NCBI GenBank assembly: GCA_003510765.1
Contig: DOKV01000095.1
Coordinates: 1-15,678, forward strand
From: Clostridiaceae bacterium
Lineage (GTDB): Bacteria > Bacillota > Clostridia > Clostridiales > Clostridiaceae
Reading direction: 5' to 3'
Length of the DNA stretch: 15,678 nucleotides
Under the pieces are notes generated by a model. The model saw only the letters and a list, made by a program, of their open reading frames with translations, ran no database searches and had not been told where the DNA came from. Position 1 is the first letter of the stretch; each line of letters begins with the position of its first letter. This document shows, piece by piece, positions 1 to 5,483 of this stretch. The position numbers and the translations under genes are program-made.

Positions 1-1211
1 ATGGCACCTTGGGAAGAAGGCATATTGATGATGGTTCTTCCTGTTTTCATGCGATTGCCAAAGGCTTCAATACGATCTTTTGATAGGATTTGGTCGGTGT
101 ATAGAACAGAAGTGTGTCCAAAGCCCCCCAGTTTTACCAAGGCGTCGGCTTGATTTAATGCGTGGTCAAAGGTCGATGCTCTATACATGCCTAGGATGGG
201 AGAGAGTTTTTCATGGGCAAAGGGTTCATCCTCTGCAATGCGCTCCACTTCTCCAATGAGTACTTTACTGTTTTTAGGGATGGAGAGTCCTGCTAAAGAA
301 GCAATGGTGTGGGCACTTTGTCCTACAATGTCTGCATTGAGGACGCCGTTTTTTAATATGATGCCGCGGAGGGCATCCGTTTCATCTGGAGAAAGAATGT
401 AAGCACCTCGATCTAGGAGTTCTTCTTTCACAGCGTCATAGACTTCATCTAAGACGATGATGGATTGTTCTGATGCACAAATGACGCCGTTGTCAAAGGT
501 CTTTGATAAGAGGATGGAGCTCACAGCCATTTTAATGTGTGCTGTGTCATCGATGATGGCAGGGGTATTTCCAGCGCCCACACCGATGGCAGGCTTTCCG
601 GAGGAATAAGCCGCACGCACCATACCAGGGCCACCCGTGGCCAAAATAATGTCTGCAGATGACATGACCGTTTGCGTCATTTCTAAGGAGGGCTTTTCAA
701 TCCATTGGATGATGCCTTCTGGTGCACCTGCCTTCACCGCGGCATCAAGGATTACCTTGGCTGCAGCAATGGTGGAGGCTTTGGCCCTGGGATGGGGAGA
801 AAAGATGATGGCATTTCTAGTTTTTAAAGCCAGGAGCGCTTTAAAAATTGTTGTGGACGTAGGATTGGTTGTGGGAATTACCGCAGCGACGACACCAATG
901 GGTTCTGCGATTTTCGTTAGTCCATAGGAATCATCTCGCTCGATGACCCCACAGGTTAAATCCTTACGGTATTGATTATAAATATATTCTGAAGCAAAGT
1001 GATTTTTTATAACTTTATCTTCCACAATACCCATGCCTGTTTCTTCTACAGCGAGTACTGCCAAAGGAATTCGATGGTTGTTAGCAGCCAGAGCAGCTTG
1101 CCTAAAGATTTCATCCACTTGTTCTTGAGTATAGGTGGAAAAGAGTTCTTGCTGCGTGCGAAGGGTTTTCATAGCCTCTTGGAGTTCTTGTACTGAGGTG
1201 ATCGCATTCAT
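1..1211 (-). CDS. adhE: Bifunctional acetaldehyde-CoA/alcohol dehydrogenase AdhE, N-terminal part (cut by window edge)
   Basis: This is the amino-terminal acetaldehyde dehydrogenase domain of AdhE, which reduces acetyl-CoA to acetaldehyde with NADH; the missing C-terminal iron-dependent domain would reduce acetaldehyde to ethanol. About 403 codons are visible, without a stop, so the gene continues past base 1. Seen in the translation: IAEPIGVVAAVIPTTNPTST near residue 100, the glycine-rich stretch ATGGPGMVRAA near residue 195, and KTFDNGVICASEQS, whose cysteine is residue 245. This matches the catalytic cysteine position (about 246) known in AdhE. A stand-alone CoA-acylating aldehyde dehydrogenase is the alternative, but the AdhE-type motif wording makes the bifunctional enzyme much more likely. 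The start is ATG at 1209-1211, preceded on the minus strand by AAAGGAT about ten bases upstream. A promoter and a Rex-like operator lie directly upstream, so expression is probably tied to the NADH/NAD+ ratio. Confidence 0.9.
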   Translation of the reverse strand, partial: MNAITSVQELQEAMKTLRTQQELFSTYTQEQVDEIFRQAALAANNHRIPLAVLAVEETGMGIVEDKVIKNHFASEYIYNQYRKDLTCGVIERDDSYGLTKIAEPIGVVAAVIPTTNPTSTTIFKALLALKTRNAIIFSPHPRAKASTIAAAKVILDAAVKAGAPEGIIQWIEKPSLEMTQTVMSSADIILATGGPGMVRAAYSSGKPAIGVGAGNTPAIIDDTAHIKMAVSSILLSKTFDNGVICASEQSIIVLDEVYDAVKEELLDRGAYILSPDETDALRGIILKNGVLNADIVGQSAHTIASLAGLSIPKNSKVLIGEVERIAEDEPFAHEKLSPILGMYRASTFDHALNQADALVKLGGFGHTSVLYTDQILSKDRIEAFGNRMKTGRTIINMPSSQGA

Positions 1212-1225
1212 ACTGTACACATCCT

Positions 1226-1243
1226 TTGTTAATTTATTGACAA
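1226..1243 (-). promoter_or_regulatory. Rex-type redox operator upstream of adhE
   Basis: The plus strand reads TTGTTAATTTATTGACAA. It matches the known Rex consensus TTGTTAANNNNTTAACAA at 13 of 14 defined positions. It begins four bases downstream of the predicted adhE -10 box, so it covers the likely transcription start and touches the Shine-Dalgarno region. This is a typical repressor position: Rex would block adhE when NADH is low. The match and placement are seen; the binding is inferred. Confidence 0.8.
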
Positions 1244-1247
1244 TCTC

Positions 1248-1276
1248 ATCATAGCACCACAAAATTACATCGTCAA
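1248..1276 (-). promoter_or_regulatory. Sigma-A-like promoter of adhE
   Basis: On the minus strand a -35 box TTGACG (1271-1276) and a -10 box TATGAT (1248-1253) are separated by exactly 17 bases. Transcription would start near 1241, inside the Rex-like operator. Confidence 0.75.
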
Positions 1277-1672
1277 GATGATTGGTGCAAATATAGTTAA
1301 AAAAATAACGATATTATGATAAAAATAAGAATAAACGGTTACATTTTATAAAAACTATTAAAATGAGTGTATTTTTCACTAAAATCAGAAAAGGGAAATG
1401 GATGTTGTTTTTCTTGAAATAAGGCGGAAAAACCTTAAAAACCATTAAATACTGATAAAAGATTAACAATAAGAGGGGTTTTAAGATTTTCCTCATGGAA
1501 GAGAAGATTTGCCATGAAACTGTTATAAATTCCTGGGTCTCTTAGGGTGAACGCTGATGTATTTATGCTGTAATGGAAAGGCTATTTAATGTGTGAAAGA
1601 CAGAAATAAACCAAATAGAGTAAGAAAGCCATGAAGAATCTATAAAATCCCTGTGATAATTTCATGAGACCC
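1277..1672. other. Gene-free AT-rich spacer between adhE and the thiM pair
   Basis: No credible gene is seen. Short hydrophobic reading frames on the minus strand (1314-1496, 1582-1782) lack ribosome binding sites and come from AT-rich sequence. The stretch holds a weaker Rex-like site (1294-1311, 11 of 14 positions) and a long imperfect inverted repeat (arms 1426-1443 and 1475-1492). Both are reported separately. Confidence 0.6.
1426..1492. repeat. Imperfect inverted repeat, 18-base arms
   Basis: The left arm is GGAAAAACCTTAAAAACC and the right arm is GGGGTTTTAAGATTTTCC, 31 bases apart. GGAAAA and CTTAAAA blocks are complementary, with small mismatches between and beyond them. Neither strand has a clear U-run directly after the second arm, so it is not a convincing terminator. 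Role unknown. Confidence 0.45.
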
Positions 1673-1702
1673 TTGAAATATAGGGGAAGGACTCTATATA
1701 AT
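1673..1702 (+). promoter_or_regulatory. Predicted promoter of the thiM-like pair
   Basis: The -35 box TTGAAA (1673-1678) and the perfect -10 box TATAAT (1697-1702) are 18 bases apart. Transcription would start near 1709, giving a leader of about 55 bases before the first gene. No riboswitch fits in that leader. Confidence 0.6.
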
Positions 1703-1764
1703 TTGCTATCGCATGGAGGATTGCTCTGTGTACAATATAGTTTATGAATTTGGAGGAAGAAAAA

Positions 1765-2604
1765 ATGAACCATATAGATCAAGTCTTACATTTGATGGAT
1801 GAAGCCAAGGAAAAGAACCCCTTGGTGGATTTTCTCATCAACTACGTGACAGCCAATGAGCTGACGAGTATTACATCCTACTTTGGCGGAACTCCAGTGA
1901 TGACCGATGATCCCATTGATGCAGCAGAAGTGGTGGAGTTTGCCAAGGTGGATGCGTTGGTCTTCAACATCGGTACCGTGACCAATAAGCAAGTCCAAGC
2001 CATGATAGAGGCTGGAAAGAAAGCCACAGAGCTGAACATTCCAATCATCTTAGACCCCGTGGCAGCAGGGGCAACCCCCTTTAGATCCCAATCCATTCGT
2101 CGGATGTTAGAAGAACTGAACATTTCTGTGATCAAAGGAAACCTTGCTGAAGTGAAAGCATGTCTTGGGGTGGAGACCACCTCAAAGGGGGTAGATTCCA
2201 ATGAAGATGAAAGTGAAGCAGAAAAGTATGTGGTGGCCTTGGCAAAGAAGTATCATTGCGTGGTGGCCATGACTGGTGTAGAGGATGTCATCAGCGATGG
2301 CGTGAGAGTGGTGAGAATCAAGAATGGCTCCAAGAATCTGCCCAAGGTCATAGGCACAGGATGCACCATTGGTGCTTTGGTGGGGACTTTTAGTGGTGTC
2401 ACCAAGGACTACTTCTACAGTGCTCTCACCGGTGTCATCATCATGGGCATCGCAGGAGAGATTGCGGACAAGAAAGTAGAAAAGGGTGCAGGGTATTATA
2501 CCTACAAACATCACCTCTTGGATACATTGTCCATCTTAAGCAATGAAGAAGTGAAGGCTTATGCCAATATCGTGGATGTTCAATATGAGGATGTGGCTGT
2601 TTAG
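1765..2604 (+). CDS. thiM: Hydroxyethylthiazole kinase (ThiM family), canonical paralog
   Basis: Family enzymes phosphorylate 4-methyl-5-(2-hydroxyethyl)thiazole with ATP, a thiamine salvage step in the cytosol. I place the start at ATG 1765, because GGAGG (1752-1756) sits eight bases upstream; an in-frame ATG at 1744 lies before that site. The protein then has 279 residues, close to the usual 260-275. Seen: NYVT (26-29) and GGTPVM in the substrate region, LDPVAAGATPFR (96-107), the NLAE form of the Mg-binding NxxE motif, MTGVEDVISDG, and the nucleotide/anion-hole loop GTGC with Cys200, matching the catalytic cysteine near 198 of the Bacillus enzyme. LDPVAAGATPFR differs slightly from the common DPVGVGATPFR. 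A second paralog follows after 14 bases, so the two are almost certainly cotranscribed. No other thiamine gene is nearby. The substrate is inferred from the family only. Confidence 0.85.
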   Translation: MNHIDQVLHLMDEAKEKNPLVDFLINYVTANELTSITSYFGGTPVMTDDPIDAAEVVEFAKVDALVFNIGTVTNKQVQAMIEAGKKATELNIPIILDPVAAGATPFRSQSIRRMLEELNISVIKGNLAEVKACLGVETTSKGVDSNEDESEAEKYVVALAKKYHCVVAMTGVEDVISDGVRVVRIKNGSKNLPKVIGTGCTIGALVGTFSGVTKDYFYSALTGVIIMGIAGEIADKKVEKGAGYYTYKHHLLDTLSILSNEEVKAYANIVDVQYEDVAV

Positions 2605-2618
2605 AAAGGAAGTAGAAG

Positions 2619-3452
2619 ATGAAGCTTAAGGAATCTTTAAAAGGACTCTATGAGGAGAAATTTCAAGGAAAGTACCCTCTGGTTTGCTTTTTAACCAATT
2701 ATGTAACGGTGTTAGATTTGGTGGATATGTGTATACACTCTGGTGGATCACCGGTCCTCACCGATGAAATTTCAGAAGCCCATGAGATGGTCACCTACTC
2801 TGGTACCCAAGCAGTGGTCATGAACTTTGGCACCATCAATAGGGAATATCTAGACATCATGACCCTCACGGGGAAGACAGCCAATGAAGCAAAGGTGCCA
2901 GTGATTGTGGATCCTGCAGCCATTACAGCCTCTTCTTTTCGAAAGTATGCCATGGAGCATTTATTGAAGGAAGTGAAGGTGTCCATCCTCAAGGGGAACC
3001 TGGGAGAAATCAAATTTATTCTTGGCTATGAAACCAAGAACAAAGGCATTGATTCTTTTGAAGATGAGAGGGATGGGGAAAAGTATGCCGTGGAACTTGC
3101 TAGGAAACTCCAGACCGTTGTGGTGATGACGGGAGAAACGGACATCATCACCGATGGGCATCGCGTGGCTATGGTGCGCAATGGAGATGCTGATTTAAAG
3201 AGAATTTGTGGTGCAGGCTCTTCGGTGGCATCCATCATGGCCACCTATTCAGGGCTCACCAAGGATTATTTTCTCAGCGCCACCTTAGGGTGCGCGGTCA
3301 TGGGGGTGGCAGCAGAAAAGGCCAAAGAACGCATGGGAGAGAACCAGGGCATTCGCACCTATAAAGCACTGCTTCATGATCATGTGGCCCTTTTAAAAAC
3401 CGAGGAGCTTATGGAAGCCATGCATGTGGAGGAAAAGATCTTAGAAGGATAA
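2619..3452 (+). CDS. ThiM-family kinase paralog with altered catalytic loop (GAGS instead of GTGC)
   Basis: 277 residues, clearly homologous along its whole length to the preceding gene: NYVT near residue 28, GGSPVLTDE, VDPAAITASSFR (97-108), NLGE as the NxxE Mg motif, and MTGETDIITDG. It differs where ThiM enzymes are normally invariant. The GTGC loop reads GAGS (198-201), so the catalytic cysteine is serine, although a cysteine (197) lies immediately before the loop. The block GATPFR reads TASSFR. The start ATG has AAGGAAG about seven bases upstream. Because the fold and Mg/ATP motifs remain while the catalytic base and substrate loop changed, I infer either a different substrate, a weakly active enzyme, or a partner subunit of the first protein. 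ThiM is a trimer with active sites between subunits, so a mixed trimer is possible. It looks intact and not like a decaying pseudogene. Confidence 0.8.
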   Translation: MKLKESLKGLYEEKFQGKYPLVCFLTNYVTVLDLVDMCIHSGGSPVLTDEISEAHEMVTYSGTQAVVMNFGTINREYLDIMTLTGKTANEAKVPVIVDPAAITASSFRKYAMEHLLKEVKVSILKGNLGEIKFILGYETKNKGIDSFEDERDGEKYAVELARKLQTVVVMTGETDIITDGHRVAMVRNGDADLKRICGAGSSVASIMATYSGLTKDYFLSATLGCAVMGVAAEKAKERMGENQGIRTYKALLHDHVALLKTEELMEAMHVEEKILEG

Positions 3453-3456
3453 GAAA

Positions 3457-3499
3457 AGGCCAAGGAGCTGGAGACACCCAGAACCTTGGCCTACCCTTT
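3457..3499 (+). terminator. Probable terminator of the thiM-like pair
   Basis: A perfect nine-base stem, AGGCCAAGG (3457-3465) with CCTTGGCCT (3484-3492), starts five bases after the stop codon. The loop also holds CTGG/CCAG pairing. The following U-tract (CCCTTTCTT) is weak, so termination may be partial. Confidence 0.6.
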
Positions 3500-3517
3500 C
3501 TTGACGTAGAAGATGGC

Positions 3518-3546
3518 TTGCAAATTTTCAAAGAATCATCTACTAT
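3518..3546 (+). promoter_or_regulatory. Predicted promoter of the tRNA-Thr gene
   Basis: TTGCAA (3518-3523) and TACTAT (3541-3546) are 17 bases apart, each matching the consensus at four of six positions. The start would fall about 15 bases before the mature tRNA. Confidence 0.45.
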
Positions 3547-3568
3547 AGATTAGTAAGGAAATTTTTTT

Positions 3569-3644
3569 GCTACTATGGCTCAGTCGGTAGAGCAGCTGAT
3601 TCGTAATCAGCAGGTCGGCGGTTCGATTCCGCCTAGTAGCTCCA
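3569..3644 (+). tRNA. tRNA-Thr, anticodon CGT
   Basis: A full 76-base cloverleaf can be drawn. The acceptor arms GCTACTA and TAGTAGC pair perfectly. The D arm is GCTC/GAGC, the anticodon arm GCTGA/TCAGC carries loop TTCGTAA, and the T arm is GGCGG/CCGCC with loop TTCGATT. The anticodon CGT (3602-3604) reads ACG (Thr). The discriminator base is T and CCA is encoded. It stands alone with its own terminator, not in a tRNA cluster. Confidence 0.95.
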
Positions 3645-3650
3645 TAGAGG

Positions 3651-3692
3651 AAAAGCAATGATGTTGATGATTCAAGTCATTGCTTTTTTTTT
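3651..3692 (+). terminator. Intrinsic terminator of the tRNA gene
   Basis: The stem AAAAGCAATGA / TCATTGCTTTT is followed by an unbroken T run through 3692. It starts six bases after the encoded CCA. Confidence 0.85.
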
Positions 3693-3724
3693 GGTTCTGT
3701 TGTGAATAGTGTTGAAATATAGGC

Positions 3725-3758
3725 AAAAACAACGGAATTTGATTGAGTTCCTTTGTTT
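3725..3758 (-). terminator. Probable terminator of the small membrane-protein gene
   Basis: On the minus strand AAACAAAGGAA pairs with TTCCGTTGTTT (one mismatch), followed by a short T run. It lies about 44 bases past the stop at 3802. Confidence 0.45.
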
Positions 3759-3801
3759 AGCTTGTGGCAATAACGTATAACAGTTCAATTACAAATGGGA
3801 G

Positions 3802-4023
3802 TTACTGTCCGAATGTCGTGTTTTCATATACGGTTATGCCAAGAATCTTAATTTCAATCCCCGTGTCGTAACCATCCACCCCTCTGAGCGCATGATAATT
3901 TGTGATGCTGTACAAGACTGCTTGATATCTAACAGTTCCACCATCTTTATAGCGTATCGGAATTGGGAACATCAAAATTAAAATTATGATAATAACGATG
4001 ATGCTGATGAGCTGTTTCTTCAT
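3802..4023 (-). CDS. Small single-helix secreted or membrane-anchored protein, function unknown
   Basis: The product has 73 residues from ATG 4021-4023. AGGAGG (4029-4034) is five bases upstream of that ATG and too close to the GTG one codon earlier. The N-terminus has lysines followed by an isoleucine/leucine-rich helix (about residues 5-20), a signal anchor or uncleaved signal peptide. The remaining 50 residues would sit outside the membrane and include RYKDGGTVRYQAVLYSIT and the end IKILGITVYENTTFGQ. I have an impression of similar small proteins with a YKDGGTV-like stretch in other Clostridia, but I cannot name a characterised family. There is no lipobox cysteine. A terminator-like hairpin follows, so the gene seems to be its own transcription unit. 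No function is proposed. Confidence 0.7.
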   Translation of the reverse strand: MKKQLISIIVIIIILILMFPIPIRYKDGGTVRYQAVLYSITNYHALRGVDGYDTGIEIKILGITVYENTTFGQ

Positions 4024-4363
4024 CACTTCCTCCTGAGACTATTAATGATCTTTTTCAGTTCATATCGCGTATTTTGTATCAATGCATAATAACATCTACC
4101 TCTATATATTAATATGATACTAAATCTTCAAGCCTACTAAATCTTCAAATAACATTCCAATATCAACACAGATGTTAAATAGAGCCTTTTTATTAGAGAA
4201 AAAGGTGAATCAGCTGATTTAGTATAGTAAGCACTCTGGTGATGTGCCCATGAGGAAGATTTATAAAGAGAACAGTAGAGGAACTGCATCATATGAAATA
4301 CTAAAGGATCTACACTGTTCGTTGTGTAGATCCTTTTTCTCATGGGCTGGTTCCCCAAGATTT
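4024..4363. other. Structured gene-free stretch between the small protein and popT
   Basis: No gene is supported here. It contains a 14-base direct repeat TACTAAATCTTCAA at 4118-4131 and 4135-4148, a small hairpin CCTTTTT/AAAAAGG near 4176-4205, a perfect 12-base palindrome AATCAGCTGATT (4208-4219), and a strong 13-base-pair hairpin (4303-4336). Confidence 0.55.
4303..4338 (-). terminator. Strong hairpin, probable terminator of popT, possibly bidirectional
   Basis: AAAGGATCTACAC (4303-4315) pairs perfectly with GTGTAGATCCTTT (4324-4336) around an eight-base loop. It lies about 28 bases after the popT stop. The T run on the minus strand is broken (CCTTTAGTATTTC), while the plus strand reads TTTTT, so it could also end a plus-strand transcript. 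Confidence 0.55.
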
Positions 4364-5230
4364 TTACTTTTCCCCAAGTTTTGTGGAGAGTACATACCCA
4401 AGAGCCAGAGCCAAAATGGAGAATACGGCTGTGGGTAGTGTGAAAGTTGTTTGAGGAAGACCATAAAAAATGGCGATGGGCGAAGCGGCCACAAGGCCTA
4501 AAATGGCGGCATAGGTTTTCCCTGGATAGGCGTTGAAAAGCCATGCAATGAGCTTTGCCACCAATCCAATGCCCAGAAGGATGCCAAGACCAAAGGGCAA
4601 AATCACCAAGAGACCTTGGCCTATACCAGAGGGGTTTAGATCAAAGACGCTACGGATGAAGGTGGAAAGGGTGGTCAAGATTTTATCGTAATATCCAAGA
4701 AGGATCAGTACCAAAGACCCACTGACTCCAGGGATGATCATGGTGGCAGCAGCGATGACTCCCACCACAAACAGGATGAAAAAGGTCAAAGGCGTCATGA
4801 TGATGGTAGTAGATTCCATGGCATCGGTACTTACAAAGGTCATGAACAGGATGAGAAATATGAAGAGCATAAAGAGGAGGGCTTCAGAAAACCCCTTCTT
4901 TTCTTTCTGAGCTTTTTGCCATAGGGGTGGGACGCCGCCAAGAATCAGGCCCAAAAAGAGGCAAGCCATGACCAAGGGATAAGCATCCATAGCCCCTTGA
5001 ATCACAAAGGATAAAGCGCCGATGCCAAAGACTGCGCCCAGGACGTAGGGAAGAAGAAGGCGAAGGCTTTTCTTCCAATCCTTTCTCAATGTATTGATGG
5101 CCAAAAGGAGCTCATCATAAGCACCCAATGCCACCGCCATGGTTCCCCCACTGACCCCAGGAATAATGTTGGAGATCCCAATGAGTAAGCCTTTGAAAAA
5201 AGTGTTTATAAAACTAATCTTTGAGTTCAT
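4364..5230 (-). CDS. popT: DUF368 family polyprenyl-phosphate transporter (PopT-like)
   Basis: A 288-residue, highly hydrophobic integral membrane protein with about eight to ten predicted membrane segments. The DUF368 hallmark is clear: an internal repeat with two re-entrant-type motifs, SNIIPGVSGGTMAVALGAYD (residues 20-39) and MIIPGVSGS (164-172), the latter also followed by LGYYD. DUF368 proteins have been identified as flippases that return undecaprenyl phosphate, the carrier lipid of cell wall synthesis, across the membrane. The function here is by family membership. The ATG start at 5230 has TGGAGA about seven bases upstream, and a good promoter follows further upstream. The gene is single and transcribed away from dbpA, with which it shares the 5231-5483 intergenic region. 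A nine-base direct repeat (TTCCCCAAG at 4351 and 4370) spans the stop codon. Confidence 0.88.
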   Translation of the reverse strand: MNSKISFINTFFKGLLIGISNIIPGVSGGTMAVALGAYDELLLAINTLRKDWKKSLRLLLPYVLGAVFGIGALSFVIQGAMDAYPLVMACLFLGLILGGVPPLWQKAQKEKKGFSEALLFMLFIFLILFMTFVSTDAMESTTIIMTPLTFFILFVVGVIAAATMIIPGVSGSLVLILLGYYDKILTTLSTFIRSVFDLNPSGIGQGLLVILPFGLGILLGIGLVAKLIAWLFNAYPGKTYAAILGLVAASPIAIFYGLPQTTFTLPTAVFSILALALGYVLSTKLGEK

Positions 5231-5251
5231 TTTAAATTCTCCATTTAATGC

Positions 5252-5280
5252 ATTTTATGGACACAAGATAACCTTGTCAC
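5252..5280 (-). promoter_or_regulatory. Predicted promoter of popT
   Basis: On the minus strand GTGACA (5275-5280) and TAAAAT (5252-5257) are 17 bases apart, each five of six to consensus. A small inverted repeat ACAAG/CTTGT (5263-5277) lies inside the spacer. Confidence 0.6.
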
Positions 5281-5379
5281 CACAGAGAATAGTATACCAT
5301 TAAAGAGAAAAGATGGAACTGAAAAATTCATGAAGATTCTCCGGGACAATAGTTCAAAAGGGTTGTGAGAGAAAGAAAT

Positions 5380-5408
5380 TTGCAATGGTGACGGTTATTG
5401 CATATAAT
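5380..5408 (+). promoter_or_regulatory. Predicted promoter of dbpA
   Basis: TTGCAA (5380-5385) and a perfect TATAAT (5403-5408) are 17 bases apart. Transcription would start near 5415, giving a leader of about 70 bases. Confidence 0.65.
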
Positions 5409-5483
5409 GAAGGGTACCATTTTATGAAGACAGAATATGGACGAAGAAATTGACCTCAAAAGACGGGGTCCTTGGGAGAATAT

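Noticed and set aside
1661..1700. TPP riboswitch upstream of the thiM pair
   Set aside because: ATGAGACCCTTGAA loosely recalls the conserved TPP element, but CTGAGA is not exact, the ACCTGAT segment and the remaining helices are missing, and the stretch overlaps the predicted promoter.
1314..1782. Two short hydrophobic minus-strand reading frames
   Set aside because: No ribosome binding site, low-complexity AT-rich origin, and the second overlaps the start of thiM.
4208..4219. AATCAGCTGATT as an integration or att remnant of the nearby tRNA
   Set aside because: It shares only CAGCTGATT with the anticodon arm, not the tRNA 3' end used by integrases, and no integrase or phage gene is near.
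4137..4544. Reading frames opposite and across the popT 3' end
   Set aside because: They are shadows of popT and spacer sequence with no ribosome binding site or family resemblance; DUF368 motifs on the minus strand explain the region.
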